A stretch of 64,000 nucleotides of DNA from Roseinatronobacter sp. S2 (GCF_029581395.1 NZ_CP121113.1:1918001-1982000); one strand, 5' to 3'; positions 36,564 to 45,628 are shown, numbered from the stretch's first letter. Notes: generated by a model from the sequence alone, not told the origin. Program-made: numbers and translations.

Positions 36564-37498
36564 GCGTTTCGGCCCTTGTTGCGATTGCGCTGCTAGGCCT
36601 GTGGGCGGCTGGCGGGCTGGACGGGCTGGGCGATTGGGCGCAGGCGGCGCAGCGCAGTTTTCAGGCACAGCTTGCAGGCGGATTGCGCGCGTTGCATGCA
36701 GGCCAGCCCGGCGCCCTGCTGGCATTGTGGGGGATGTGCTTTGCCTACGGGTTTGTCCATGCAGTCGGGCCGGGGCATGGGAAGTTCCTGTTGGGCGCAT
36801 ATGGCGCGGGCACGCAAGTGCCGCTGCGCCGGTTGATGGGCGTGGGGCTTGCGGCATCGCTGGCGCAGGGGATCTGCGCCATTTTTCTGGTGTATGGTGG
36901 TGTGCTGATCTTCAACGCCTCGCGCGCAGGTATGCAACATGCCGGTGATGTCTGGCTGGATCAGGCCAGCCTTGTGGCGATTGCGGCGGTCGGGCTGTGG
37001 CTGTCATGGCGCGGTGCGCGCCGCCTGAATGTGCAGCGGCGTGCCCAGTCTGCTGCGGCCCATGCGCACGGCCATACCCATGCGCATACGCACGGCCATA
37101 CCCATGAAACCCATACCCATGATCATGACGGCGCATGCGAAAGCTGCGGGCACCGCCACGGGCCAACTGTATCGGAAGTGGCGCAACTGCATGACTGGCG
37201 CGACACCATCGCGCTGATCGGCGCGATTGCCATTCGTCCCTGCACGGGCGCATTGTTTCTGCTGATTCTGACATGGCGCATGGGTCTGGTCTGGCAGGGC
37301 ATTGCAGGGGCACTGATCATGGCGCTTGGCACCGCGTCGGTGACAATGGCAGTCGCCGCGCTGGCGGTCATGGCGCGCGAGGGCGCGTTGGGATGGGCAC
37401 AGCGCATGGGGCGGCTGACAGGCATTATGCCGGTGTTCGAGGTGGTGGCGGGGCTGATCATCGTGATTTTGGCGCTGAACATGTTAAAAATATTCTGA
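36545..37498 (+). CDS. NicO/RcnA-type nickel/cobalt exporter with His-rich loop
   Basis: Membrane transporter of 317 residues, about six segments. ATG 36545 overlaps the DUF1007 gene; AGGAGG lies upstream. Conserved features are YGFVHAVGPGHGKFLLGAYG (the family HxxxPGHG-type motif) and IRPCTGALFLLILTW. A cytoplasmic loop at about residues 175-205 holds a dense histidine run (HAHGHTHAHTHGHTHETHTH) and a CESCGHRHG element, probable metal sensing or chelation sites. It most likely exports nickel or cobalt. Confidence 0.9.
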   Translation: MRTAIVSVSALVAIALLGLWAAGGLDGLGDWAQAAQRSFQAQLAGGLRALHAGQPGALLALWGMCFAYGFVHAVGPGHGKFLLGAYGAGTQVPLRRLMGVGLAASLAQGICAIFLVYGGVLIFNASRAGMQHAGDVWLDQASLVAIAAVGLWLSWRGARRLNVQRRAQSAAAHAHGHTHAHTHGHTHETHTHDHDGACESCGHRHGPTVSEVAQLHDWRDTIALIGAIAIRPCTGALFLLILTWRMGLVWQGIAGALIMALGTASVTMAVAALAVMAREGALGWAQRMGRLTGIMPVFEVVAGLIIVILALNMLKIF

Positions 37499-37541
37499 CC
37501 CCCCTTGCCGTTGGTATTGCTGCGCGCGTAAAGCGTGAAAC

Positions 37542-38924
37542 ATGACAGTGCGAACACACCCATTCGGAAAAAATTTGCGGGCGGTGCTGGCCCTTGGGCT
37601 GCCTTTGGCGGGCAGCCATCTGGCGCAATTCCTGCTGGCGGTCACAGATACCATCATGCTGGGCTGGTATGGTGTGCTGGACCTGGCAGCCGGCGTCATT
37701 GGGGCTGCGCTGTTTTTCACCGTGTTCATTTTCGGCACAGGCTTCGCCAACGCGGTCATGCCCATGGTGGCCACGGCGGCCGCATCTGATGATGATACCA
37801 TGGTGCGGCGCAGCACGCGCATGGGGCTGTGGCTGTCCATTGCATTCGGGATCGCGGTTCTGCCGTTCTTCTGGTTTTCAGGTGCGTTTCTGACGCTGGC
37901 ACAACAACCCGTCGATGTCGTGCCGTTGGCAGAAGTGTATCTGCGTATTATCGGCCTGTCGCTGGTTCCTGCGCTGGCGGTGATGGTCCTGAAAAACTAC
38001 CTTGCGGCGCTTGGACGCACACAGATCGCATTGTTGCTGACACTGGGCGCTGTGGTGTTGAATATCGGGCTGAACTGGATTTTGATATTCGGCAATCTGG
38101 GTGCGCCGGAACTTGGGGTGCGGGGCGCGGCGCTGGCATCCATCGCGGTGCAGATTGCCACGGTTCTGGGGCTGGCGCTTTATTGCGCGTTGTTGCCGTC
38201 CCTGCGGCGCTATGCGCTGTTCCAGCGCTTCTGGCGGCCCGATTGGGTGGCGATGGGGCTTGTCTGGCGGTTGGGCTGGCCGATCGGCGTGGCGCTGGTT
38301 GCGGAAACTGCGCTGTTTTCAGCGGCCGCCATCATGGTGGGCTGGATTGGCACGCATGAGCTGGCAGCCCACGGCATTGCGCTGGAGATCACGGCGCTGT
38401 TGTTCATGGTGCATCTGGGCTTTTCCAATGCGGGCACTGTGCTGGTGGGACGGGCGCGGGGGCGGCAGGACCAACAAGCGCTGCGTGGTGTCGCGCGGGC
38501 GGCCACATTCGTGTCGATCAGTTTCGCGCTGGCCACGATGGTGGTGTATATTGGCTTTGGCCCACAGCTTGTGGGGGTTTTTCTTGGCCCCGATGAACCG
38601 GCACGCGACACGATCATTGCTATTGGTGCGTCATTTCTGGTGATTGCTGCGTTCTTTCAGCTGGCAGATGGCGCGCAGGTCATGGGAATGGGGTTGTTGC
38701 GGGGTGTGCAGGATACGCGCGTTCCGATGTGGATTGCGGCGTTCAGCTATTGGGGGCTGGGCCTGCCTGTGGCCTATGTGTTCGGTATCCGGCTGGGCTG
38801 GGGCGGTGAAGGTATCTGGGCCGGTCTTGCCGTGGGGCTGAGTGCGGCGGCACTGGCGCTGATGTGGCGATTCTGGCGCGGGCCGGGGCGGAGTGCTGCC
38901 AAACCTTGGGCGGTGGTCAGGTAG
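37542..38924 (+). CDS. MATE family efflux transporter
   Basis: Cation-coupled multidrug/toxin exporter of 460 residues and about twelve membrane segments. It begins LALGLPLAGSHLAQFLLAVT, then DTIMLGWYGVLDLAAGVI, the N-lobe helix pair of MATE proteins, with a C-lobe duplicate from about residue 235. It is 43 bp after the NicO gene. Its end faces the VWA gene with only 66 bp between. Substrate unknown; NorM and DinF lineages cannot be separated by eye. Confidence 0.93.
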   Translation: MTVRTHPFGKNLRAVLALGLPLAGSHLAQFLLAVTDTIMLGWYGVLDLAAGVIGAALFFTVFIFGTGFANAVMPMVATAAASDDDTMVRRSTRMGLWLSIAFGIAVLPFFWFSGAFLTLAQQPVDVVPLAEVYLRIIGLSLVPALAVMVLKNYLAALGRTQIALLLTLGAVVLNIGLNWILIFGNLGAPELGVRGAALASIAVQIATVLGLALYCALLPSLRRYALFQRFWRPDWVAMGLVWRLGWPIGVALVAETALFSAAAIMVGWIGTHELAAHGIALEITALLFMVHLGFSNAGTVLVGRARGRQDQQALRGVARAATFVSISFALATMVVYIGFGPQLVGVFLGPDEPARDTIIAIGASFLVIAAFFQLADGAQVMGMGLLRGVQDTRVPMWIAAFSYWGLGLPVAYVFGIRLGWGGEGIWAGLAVGLSAAALALMWRFWRGPGRSAAKPWAVVR

Positions 38925-38990
38925 CGGTCACGGTCTGTTCAAGTCACGCCGAATCCGAGATCGACAAACCCGCCATTCTGAAGGCATATT

Positions 38991-40175
38991 CTAGCGCCCC
39001 AGTTCCCTGATGCCGCGGGTGATGCCGTCAAGCGTCATGGGCACCATGCGCCCTTCGAATATCTGCTCGATCATGCCAATGGACTGGGTGTGGCGCCAAT
39101 GCTGTTCCTGTGTCGGGTTGATCCACAGGGTGTCCGGCCATTGGGCGCGCGCGCGGTTCAGCCAGACCTGACCCGATTCCTCGTTCCAATGCTCATTCGC
39201 GCCGCCCTGATAGACTATTTCATAGGGCGACATGGCCGCGTCACCCACGAATATGCATTTCCAGTCGCTGCCATAGCTGCGCAGTAAATCCCATGTCGCA
39301 ATGCGGTCCGTCCAGCGCCGTGTGTTGTCGCGCCAGACAAATTCATACAGGCAGTTGTGGAAGTAGTAATGCTCCAGATGCTTGAATTCGGCCCGTGCGG
39401 CGCTGAACAATTCTTCGACCGCGCGCACATGATCATCCATAGATCCGCCAATATCCAGCAAAAGCAAAAGTTTAACGGCGTTTCTTCGTTCAGGGCGCGT
39501 CTTGACATCCAGCCAGCCCTGTTCGGCGGTGGCGCGGATTGTTCCATCCAGATCAAGTTCGTCGGCGGCCCCGTCGCGCGCCCATTTGCGCAGCCGTTTC
39601 AGCGCTACCTTGATGTTGCGCGTGCCCAGTTCCACGTTGTCATCAAGGTTGCGGAATTCGCGTTTGTCCCAGACCTTGACCGCCCGCCTGTGGCGTGATG
39701 CATCCTGACCGATGCGCACGCCTTCGGGGTTATAGCCATACGCCCCGAAGGGCGATGTTCCCGCCGTGCCTATCCACTTGCTGCCCCCCTGATGGCGGTC
39801 TTTCTGATCTTTCAGCCGCTGCTTCAGGGTGTCCATCAGTTTGTCGAAGCCGCCAAGCGCCTCGATCTGCGCGCGTTCTTCAGCGCTCAGGTGTTTTTCG
39901 GCATGTTTTTCCAGCCAGTCGCGTGGCAGGTTGACGGCTTCCAGCACGTGATCAAGGGAAATCCCCTCCACGCCCTTGAAGGTGGCGCTGAAGGCGCGGT
40001 CAAAGCGGTCCAGATGGCGCTCATCCTTCACCATGGCCACGCGCGCCAGATAATAGAACCCCTTGACATCATAGGTCGCAAGACCCGCCTGCACCCCTTC
40101 CAGAAAGGTCAGAAATTCGCGCAGGGATACTGGCACGCCATGGTCACGCAGGTTCTGGAAAAAGGGCAAAAACAT
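38991..40175 (-). CDS. VWA-domain protein, CoxE-like
   Basis: 394-residue cytoplasmic protein from ATG 40175. The N-terminal half is helical with MFLPFFQNLRDHGVPVSLRE, the C-terminal half a von Willebrand A domain with the metal-ion site LLLLLDIGGSMDDH near residue 255 and a partner threonine/aspartate further on. CoxE-type VWA proteins pair with MoxR AAA ATPases as assembly or remodelling chaperones; a MoxR gene lies in the same minus-strand cluster (42167-43009). The predicted partner complex is unknown. It is 4 bp after a small membrane protein gene. Confidence 0.88.
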   Translation of the reverse strand: MFLPFFQNLRDHGVPVSLREFLTFLEGVQAGLATYDVKGFYYLARVAMVKDERHLDRFDRAFSATFKGVEGISLDHVLEAVNLPRDWLEKHAEKHLSAEERAQIEALGGFDKLMDTLKQRLKDQKDRHQGGSKWIGTAGTSPFGAYGYNPEGVRIGQDASRHRRAVKVWDKREFRNLDDNVELGTRNIKVALKRLRKWARDGAADELDLDGTIRATAEQGWLDVKTRPERRNAVKLLLLLDIGGSMDDHVRAVEELFSAARAEFKHLEHYYFHNCLYEFVWRDNTRRWTDRIATWDLLRSYGSDWKCIFVGDAAMSPYEIVYQGGANEHWNEESGQVWLNRARAQWPDTLWINPTQEQHWRHTQSIGMIEQIFEGRMVPMTLDGITRGIRELGR

Positions 40176-40179
40176 GGGG

Positions 40180-40344
40180 TTACAACAGTTTCTCAAGTCC
40201 GATCGTGGCAAACAAGCCCAAAAGCGCGCCGATAATCGCGCCCACAGCGGCATATTGCGCCTTGTCCAGCCGGTTGCCGCCGCGTTTATGTGCGCTGCGC
40301 AGGCCCAGTGCCGCGCCTGCTATCAGTCCGAAAATCACGATCAT
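40180..40344 (-). CDS. Small two-segment membrane protein (54 residues)
   Basis: A 54-residue frame from ATG 40344 to TAA 40180. It starts MIVIFGLIAGAALGLRSAHK, then has a basic loop with RGGNRLDKAQ and a second hydrophobic segment, YAAVGAIIGALLGLFATIGL, ending EKLL. Glycine-rich helices suggest packing as a hairpin in the inner membrane. It lies 4 bp before the VWA gene start and 19 bp after the lipoprotein gene, so it is probably co-transcribed. It lies in this conserved cluster and is too short for routine calling. Function unknown. Confidence 0.75.
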   Translation of the reverse strand: MIVIFGLIAGAALGLRSAHKRGGNRLDKAQYAAVGAIIGALLGLFATIGLEKLL

Positions 40345-40363
40345 TTATGGTGTTCCTTCTGCT

Positions 40364-41722
40364 TCAGTTCCGGCGCGCAAGGGTCGCGATTTCATCGCGC
40401 CGGTTGTCGGCGGCCTGTTCCGACCCGAAGCCATACAGCGCAAACGGGACCGAGTCACGACGCAGTTCTTCGGCCTTTGCGCGTTGGCCCAGATGTTCCA
40501 GAGATTGCGCGCGCAACAGCATCAATGATGCCAGCAATGCACCGTTTTCCGTGCGGCGCGCAACGGTCATTGCACTGTCGGTCAGTTGCAACACCAGATC
40601 ATGCTGTCCACCGGCAAGCGCCTGTGCCGTCAGATGCAGGTGAACATGCGCGCGGTGCACCGCCGTTCCCGGGCGTGTGCCATAAATTCGTGCGGCCAGT
40701 ATCATCGCATCCAGCGCCTGCGCGCCATCTTCCGGGGGCGCGAAGCGCGCGGACAGGAACAGACTGAATGCAAGGCGTTCATCCTGCCAGCGCTGGTCCA
40801 GTGCGATGGCCAGTGCGCGTTGCGCTTCGCGGAAACTGGCGCGGCGCGATGTCGCCCCCAGGGCCGATTCAACCGCGCGTGTCCATTCCATCGGTGTCGG
40901 GATTTTGTCCAGATCGACCCTGCTGGTCGCCCCCGACGGGTTGTGCCGTGCCAGCAAGGCGGGCAGGCGTTCGCCCACTTCGGCCCGCGTCATTCCGGGT
41001 TGCAACGCGGGATCGTTCCACACCCGCAGCACCAGCATGTCAAACCCTGTCAGAACTGTCTGGAAATTGTCGTCATTCCACACGGTTTCGCCAATACGAA
41101 AAAGGTCGTTCAACGGACCAAGGGCCTGCGCAATTTCTTCGTGCAGGCAATCGCGCATGTCCTGAACCGTGCTGTCGGCGGGCACAATGACAAGCGCGCG
41201 GTCACGGCGGACAACGCGTGTCCAGTCCAGTTCCGGCGCGCGCGGATTGGCGCGGAATTCGTCCCAGCTGGTGATATTGGGCAGCACGAAACAGGCCGCA
41301 TTGGGCACTGCACGGCGCAGGGCTGCGCGCGGCACAAATTCAACCGCAATCTGGCCTTGACCATCGACGCGGCGAATATCCAAGCCCGCTTCGCGTTGCA
41401 GCCGCGTGATCAGCCTGTCGGTTTCGATAACACCCAAGGGCGGCACCGGCCCGTGCAGCGACAGCGTGACTGGCCCGTCAAAGCGGGAAAATTGCGGAAT
41501 TTCGCGCCCTGATTCCAGCCGGAATCCCAGCTCAAGGATATCTTCGGCAATTTGTGCGTTGCTGCGTTCGGGCGCGAAGGCGCGCGGGGCGCCGAACAAT
41601 GCCTGTGAACTGATTGCGCGGGTTTGCAGCGACAGGTCTACGGGTTTTTCAGTCGGGGCGGTTCCCATCATACCGCAACCCGCCAGCAACACTGCGGCGC
41701 AGGTCAGGATTATGCGCGTCAT
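40364..41722 (-). CDS. DUF2927-type lipoprotein
   Basis: 452-residue protein. It begins MTRIILTCAAVLLAGCGMMG with a lipobox LAGC, so it is a lipoprotein. The central domain holds CLHEEIAQALGPLNDLFRIG, with the pattern of DUF2927, a possible metallopeptidase-like domain with HEE. The C-terminal 120 residues look like helical repeats (tetratricopeptide-like). It overlaps the acetyltransferase gene by 4 bp. Its role is not established; the cluster context (MoxR, VWA) is the only hint. Confidence 0.75.
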   Translation of the reverse strand: MTRIILTCAAVLLAGCGMMGTAPTEKPVDLSLQTRAISSQALFGAPRAFAPERSNAQIAEDILELGFRLESGREIPQFSRFDGPVTLSLHGPVPPLGVIETDRLITRLQREAGLDIRRVDGQGQIAVEFVPRAALRRAVPNAACFVLPNITSWDEFRANPRAPELDWTRVVRRDRALVIVPADSTVQDMRDCLHEEIAQALGPLNDLFRIGETVWNDDNFQTVLTGFDMLVLRVWNDPALQPGMTRAEVGERLPALLARHNPSGATSRVDLDKIPTPMEWTRAVESALGATSRRASFREAQRALAIALDQRWQDERLAFSLFLSARFAPPEDGAQALDAMILAARIYGTRPGTAVHRAHVHLHLTAQALAGGQHDLVLQLTDSAMTVARRTENGALLASLMLLRAQSLEHLGQRAKAEELRRDSVPFALYGFGSEQAADNRRDEIATLARRN

Positions 41723-42165
41723 GCGGGGCGTTTGTATTTGATGAAGGGTGTTTCTTCGCCGATCTTGTCATACAGTTTGCGCGCGGTTGCGTTGAAATCC
41801 TGTGTCAGCCAGTAAACGCTGCCCGCGCCGCGCGCATCTGCTGCGGCGTACACGGCTGATATAAGCGCGCGCCCCGCCCCCATGCCGCGTGATTCGGGCG
41901 CGGTGAACAGGTCTTGCAGGTAGCATACGCCTTCGGGGTGCCAGCAATGGGAATGAAACAGGTAATGCACCAACCCGACTGCCTGCCCGTCTTGCCATGC
42001 CAGATAGCCGCAAGGGGTGTGCGGATCATCCGACAGCAGCGCGGCGAAGGTGGCGTCATAGACGGCTAGCGGCAAGGATGTGTCGTAGAAATCCAGATAG
42101 GCATACCAAAGCTGCGCCCATTGGGGTTTGTCTTGTGCGCCAACGGGCCTGATGTCCAATGTCAT
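41719..42165 (-). CDS. GNAT-family N-acetyltransferase
   Basis: 148-residue GNAT acetyltransferase. ATG 42165 opens MTLDIRPVGAQDKPQWAQLW. The acetyl-CoA-binding motif A is LQDLFTAPESRGMGAGRALI near residue 85 and a C-terminal YWLTQDFNATARKLYDK. A longer start at 42219 overlaps the MoxR gene and is unlikely. Its stop overlaps the DUF2927 start by 4 bp and it begins 1 bp before the end of moxR, so it is tightly coupled in the cluster. Substrate unknown. Confidence 0.87.
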   Translation of the reverse strand: MTLDIRPVGAQDKPQWAQLWYAYLDFYDTSLPLAVYDATFAALLSDDPHTPCGYLAWQDGQAVGLVHYLFHSHCWHPEGVCYLQDLFTAPESRGMGAGRALISAVYAAADARGAGSVYWLTQDFNATARKLYDKIGEETPFIKYKRPA

Positions 42166-42166
42166 A

Positions 42167-43009
42167 TTACCGTCCCTGCCTGCGTGCCATGAATGCCAGA
42201 CGTTCAAACAAGTGAACATCCTGTTCGTTTTTCAACAATGCGCCATGCAGTTTCGGCAGCGCATTCGGTCCGTCACGCTTCAGGTCTTCGGGCGACAGGT
42301 CTTCGGCCAGCAACAGTTTCAGCCAGTCCAGCACTTCAGATGTAGAGGGCTTTTTTTTCAGGCCCGGTGTGTCGCGCACTTCAAGAAACTGTGTCAGCGC
42401 GGTGGTCAGAAGCGCAGGTTTGATATCGGGGAAATGCACATCAACAATTTCCTTCAGCGTGTCGATGTCAGGAAAGCTGATGTAATGGAAGAAACAGCGC
42501 CGCAGGAACGCATCCGGCAGGTCTTTTTCATTGTTTGATGTAATGATAACAATCGGGCGGTGTCGTGCGCGGATCATCTGGCCCGTCTCGTAGACAAAGA
42601 ATTCCATCTGATCGAGTTCCTGCAACAGATCGTTTGGAAACTCGATATCGGCCTTGTCGATCTCGTCAATCAACAGCACAACGCGGCCCTCGGCCTCGAA
42701 TGCCTGCCACAGCTTGCCCTTGCGGATGTAGTTATTGACGTCATTCACGCGCGCATCGCCCAGCTGGCTGTCGCGCAACCGTGACACCGCGTCATATTCA
42801 TACAGTCCCTGTTGCGCGCGGGTCGTCGATTTTATGCCCCATTCGATCATCGGCACCCCAAGCGATGCGGCAATCTGGCGTGCCAGTTCGGTCTTGCCGG
42901 TGCCCGGCTCGCCTTTGACCAGAAGCGGGCGTTCCAGCGTAATTGCCGCGTTTACCGCAACACGAAGATCTTCGTTGGCGATGTAGGAGTCTGTGGACGT
43001 GAAACGCAT
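42167..43009 (-). CDS. MoxR-family AAA ATPase
   Basis: AAA+ chaperone of 280 residues. Walker A is VKGEPGTGKTEL near residue 32, Walker B LLIDEIDKAD near 100, sensor 1 VIITSNNEKDLPDAFLRRC near 155. ATG 43009 starts MRFTSTDSYIANEDL; a longer start at 43129 adds an unsupported stretch. It heads a minus-strand cluster: MoxR, GNAT, DUF2927 lipoprotein, small membrane protein, VWA. MoxR ATPases work with VWA proteins to load metals or assemble complexes. Confidence 0.93.
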   Translation of the reverse strand: MRFTSTDSYIANEDLRVAVNAAITLERPLLVKGEPGTGKTELARQIAASLGVPMIEWGIKSTTRAQQGLYEYDAVSRLRDSQLGDARVNDVNNYIRKGKLWQAFEAEGRVVLLIDEIDKADIEFPNDLLQELDQMEFFVYETGQMIRARHRPIVIITSNNEKDLPDAFLRRCFFHYISFPDIDTLKEIVDVHFPDIKPALLTTALTQFLEVRDTPGLKKKPSTSEVLDWLKLLLAEDLSPEDLKRDGPNALPKLHGALLKNEQDVHLFERLAFMARRQGR

Positions 43010-43219
43010 GCTATTAATGTTTTCCCTGCATTTGCCGCAATAATCTTGGGCAAACCTAGCTTGCCCTGTGACGCGCGGCAAGGCAGGTTTCACAAAGGGT
43101 GCGAAAGCGCGTGACATTCTTTTTCCCATCCGCTATTTGCCCGTCACAGCGCTGATTATGGGTGCAAGATGGATGAAGACCTCAAGACCTATCATCCTGC
43201 AAAGACAGGGGAACGGGGC

Positions 43220-43642
43220 ATGAAGCCAGAAACATTCCTGCCGGATGACTACCGCCCGGCCGAAGACGAGCCTTTCATGAATGATCGCCAGTTGGAGTAT
43301 TTCCGCAGAAAACTAACGGTCTGGAAAGAAGACATTCTTAAAGGATCTCAGGAAACGCTGGCCGATCTGGCCAATAGCAGCCGCAACATTCCCGATGTCG
43401 CGGATCGCGCGTCCGAAGAAACCGACCGCGCACTGGAATTGCGCACTCGCGACCGGCAACGAAAGCTGATCTCGAAAATCGACGCTGCGTTGCGGCGCAT
43501 TGAAAGCGGTGATTTCGGCTATTGCGATGTCACGGGAGAGCGGATTTCGTTAAAGCGACTTGATGCGCGCCCGATTGCGACAATGACATTGCAGGCGCAG
43601 GAAGCGCATGAACGCAAGGAACGTGTTCACCGCGACGATTGA
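43220..43642 (+). CDS. dksA: DksA-family RNA polymerase regulator with one cysteine
   Basis: RNA polymerase secondary-channel protein of the stringent response, 140 residues. ATG 43220 follows GGGGAACGGGG; a longer start at 43169 is possible. The coiled-coil tip holds IPDVADRASEETD, containing the D-x-x-D-x-A motif. The globular domain reads FGYCDVTGERISLKRLDARP, with a single Cys; the second, third and fourth zinc ligands of E. coli DksA are replaced, so it probably folds without zinc. Rhodobacteraceae DksA proteins commonly look like this. A terminator follows. Confidence 0.93.
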   Translation: MKPETFLPDDYRPAEDEPFMNDRQLEYFRRKLTVWKEDILKGSQETLADLANSSRNIPDVADRASEETDRALELRTRDRQRKLISKIDAALRRIESGDFGYCDVTGERISLKRLDARPIATMTLQAQEAHERKERVHRDD

Positions 43643-43668
43643 TCGCACGCGCCGTGTATGAAGTTTGG

Positions 43669-43699
43669 AACCGGGTTCACTTATGGACCCGGTTTTTTT
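43669..43699 (+). terminator. Rho-independent terminator after dksA
   Basis: AACCGGGT (43669-43676) pairs with ACCCGGTT (43687-43694) over a ten-base loop and is followed by five further T residues. It lies 26 bp after the dksA stop. Confidence 0.9.
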
Positions 43700-43818
43700 G
43701 TGCTAAGGCAATGCGCGGCGCGCGGGTATGGTTTTTGTGCAGCCGCTTGTCCACGCTGCGCGATATGGCGTGTCAGGCAGGTGGTCATGCGCCTTTACAA
43801 CGGGTTAGGGGTATCAGA

Positions 43819-44982
43819 TTGGGGCTTGCTGGCGTGGATGTCATTGTGGTGGGCGGCGGTATTGCGGGGCTGGCCGTTGCTGCGGGTTTGCGCCAGCGCG
43901 GCGCGCAGGTGCTGGTTCTGGAACAGGCTGGCGATTTTCGCGAAGTGGGGGCAGGGCTGCAAATCAGCCCCAATGGTGCGCGGGTGTTGCAGGCACTGGG
44001 CCTTGGCGACGGGCTGTCGCAATCTGCCATGCGCAGCAGGGCGGTTGTCCTGCATGAAGGGGCAAGCGGTCGTCAGGTCATGCGGCTTGATCTGCCTGAA
44101 GGTGGCGCGGGGTTCCATCTTGTTCACCGTGCGGACCTGATTGCGCTGCTGGCCAGCGCGCTTGACGGGGTTCAGACACGCTTTGTCGCGCAGGTCGCGC
44201 ATGTCAACACCCAAGGCCCGCGCGCCCGCGTGACCTTGCAGGGCGGCGAGGTTCTGGCGGCTGATCTTGTCTTGGGCGCGGACGGGCTGCATTCCGTTAT
44301 CCGCCCCGCGATGCAGGGCGGGGCAGTCGAATCCCCGTTTTTCACAGGGCAGGTGGCATGGCGCGCCCTGATTCCCGCCGCCCCCGATAGTTTGCCGGAA
44401 GCGCAGGTTTTCATGGGGCCGGGGCGTCATCTGGTCAGCTATCCGTTGCGCGGGGGGCGCGTGCGCAACATTGTCGCCGTCGAAGAACGCAAGGCGTGGG
44501 CGTCCGAGGGGTGGAACCACCCTGACAACCCCGCCAATCTGCGCGCCGCCTTTGCGGGGTTCGGCGGTCCGGTGCCGGACTGGCTGGCGCAGGTCAGTTC
44601 GGTTTATCTGTGGGGGCTGTTCCGTCACCCCGTCGCGCGGCACTGGCATAACGGCCATGCTGCAATTCTGGGCGATGCGGCGCACCCGACGCTGCCATTC
44701 ATGGCGCAGGGCGCGAATATGGCGCTGGAAGATGCGTGGCAACTGCTGCGCTGCCTGCAACACGCCCCGATTGACCGCGCCTTTCACGCGTATCAGAACG
44801 CACGGCGCGACCGTGTCGCAAAGGTGATCAAGGCGGCGAATCACAATGCGCGCAATTACCACCTGCGCCCGCCGCTGGCGCAGATCGCGCATGCGGGGTT
44901 GCGGCTTGCATCAAAACTCAGGCCCGATGCGGCATTGCGCCAGTTTTCATGGATTTATGACTATGACGTCACGCGCGCGTGA
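43819..44982 (+). CDS. FAD-dependent monooxygenase (salicylate-hydroxylase-like)
   Basis: Flavin monooxygenase of about 387 residues. The FAD-binding start DVIVVGGGIAGLAVAAGL, the GD motif DLVLGADGLHSVIRPAM and the second FAD segment AAILGDAAHPTLPFMAQGAN fit the group of salicylate/3-hydroxybenzoate hydroxylases and UbiH-like enzymes. I chose TTG 43819 because AGGGG lies seven bases before it; GTG 43834 or ATG 43765 are alternatives. The aromatic or quinone substrate is unknown. It stands alone. Confidence 0.85.
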   Translation: MGLAGVDVIVVGGGIAGLAVAAGLRQRGAQVLVLEQAGDFREVGAGLQISPNGARVLQALGLGDGLSQSAMRSRAVVLHEGASGRQVMRLDLPEGGAGFHLVHRADLIALLASALDGVQTRFVAQVAHVNTQGPRARVTLQGGEVLAADLVLGADGLHSVIRPAMQGGAVESPFFTGQVAWRALIPAAPDSLPEAQVFMGPGRHLVSYPLRGGRVRNIVAVEERKAWASEGWNHPDNPANLRAAFAGFGGPVPDWLAQVSSVYLWGLFRHPVARHWHNGHAAILGDAAHPTLPFMAQGANMALEDAWQLLRCLQHAPIDRAFHAYQNARRDRVAKVIKAANHNARNYHLRPPLAQIAHAGLRLASKLRPDAALRQFSWIYDYDVTRA

Positions 44983-45043
44983 AATCTGCTGGTATTCAGC
45001 GCCGTGACACCCAGATATAAGGGTCACGCGCAACGAGGGTAGT

Positions 45044-45628
45044 ATGGACAGTGATCAGATTGCACGGATGCTCTATCTTGGGATCTGGGGCACAGTTCTT
45101 ATCAGCTATTTCCTGATTGCGCGTCAGCAAAACCTTGGCCAGACGTTGCGCCATGCCCTGTTGTGGGGGCTTATTTTCGTTGGTGTAGCCGCAGGTTACG
45201 GGCTGTGGCAGGATATATCGCAAACCAGCCGTGTTTCTGTGAACGGCGATGGTGCGATCGTGCTGCGCGCCGCGCGCGACGGGCATTTCCATCTGGATTT
45301 GCAGATCAATTCCGAACCTGTGCGCTTCATCATCGACACAGGCGCGTCAGATCTGGTGTTGTCGCAGGCCGATGCGGAACGCGTGGGGCTGGCCCCGGAT
45401 ACGCTGGCCTATCTGGGGCAGGCACGAACGGCGAATGGAATCGTGGGGCTTGCACGCGTCAGTCTGGATGAAGTGATCCTTGCGCATGGGGATCTGGAAA
45501 TCCGCGACACACAGGTGCCTGCCTTCGTCAACGAAGGGCAATTGGACATTTCGCTTCTGGGTATGGGGTATTTACGCCGCTATGCCCGCATTTCTATCGA
45601 AGGGGAGCGGCTGATTCTGGAAAGATAG
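45044..45628 (+). CDS. Retropepsin-like aspartic protease (TIGR02281 type), membrane anchored
   Basis: 194-residue protein with two N-terminal hydrophobic segments (about 10-27 and 40-57), then a retropepsin-like domain with the active-site motif RFIIDTGASDLVLS near residue 97 and a second-half segment SLLGMGYLRRY. As in other bacterial clan AA proteases the protein has one Asp-Thr-Gly and must dimerise. The protease domain faces the periplasm by charge bias. It is 69 bp before trpB. Natural substrate unknown. Confidence 0.87.
   Translation: MDSDQIARMLYLGIWGTVLISYFLIARQQNLGQTLRHALLWGLIFVGVAAGYGLWQDISQTSRVSVNGDGAIVLRAARDGHFHLDLQINSEPVRFIIDTGASDLVLSQADAERVGLAPDTLAYLGQARTANGIVGLARVSLDEVILAHGDLEIRDTQVPAFVNEGQLDISLLGMGYLRRYARISIEGERLILER

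Noticed and set aside
37055..37140. Tandem CATACCCATG-like DNA repeat or CRISPR-like array
   Set aside because: It is the coding sequence of the histidine-rich loop of the NicO exporter; the periodicity comes from the protein.
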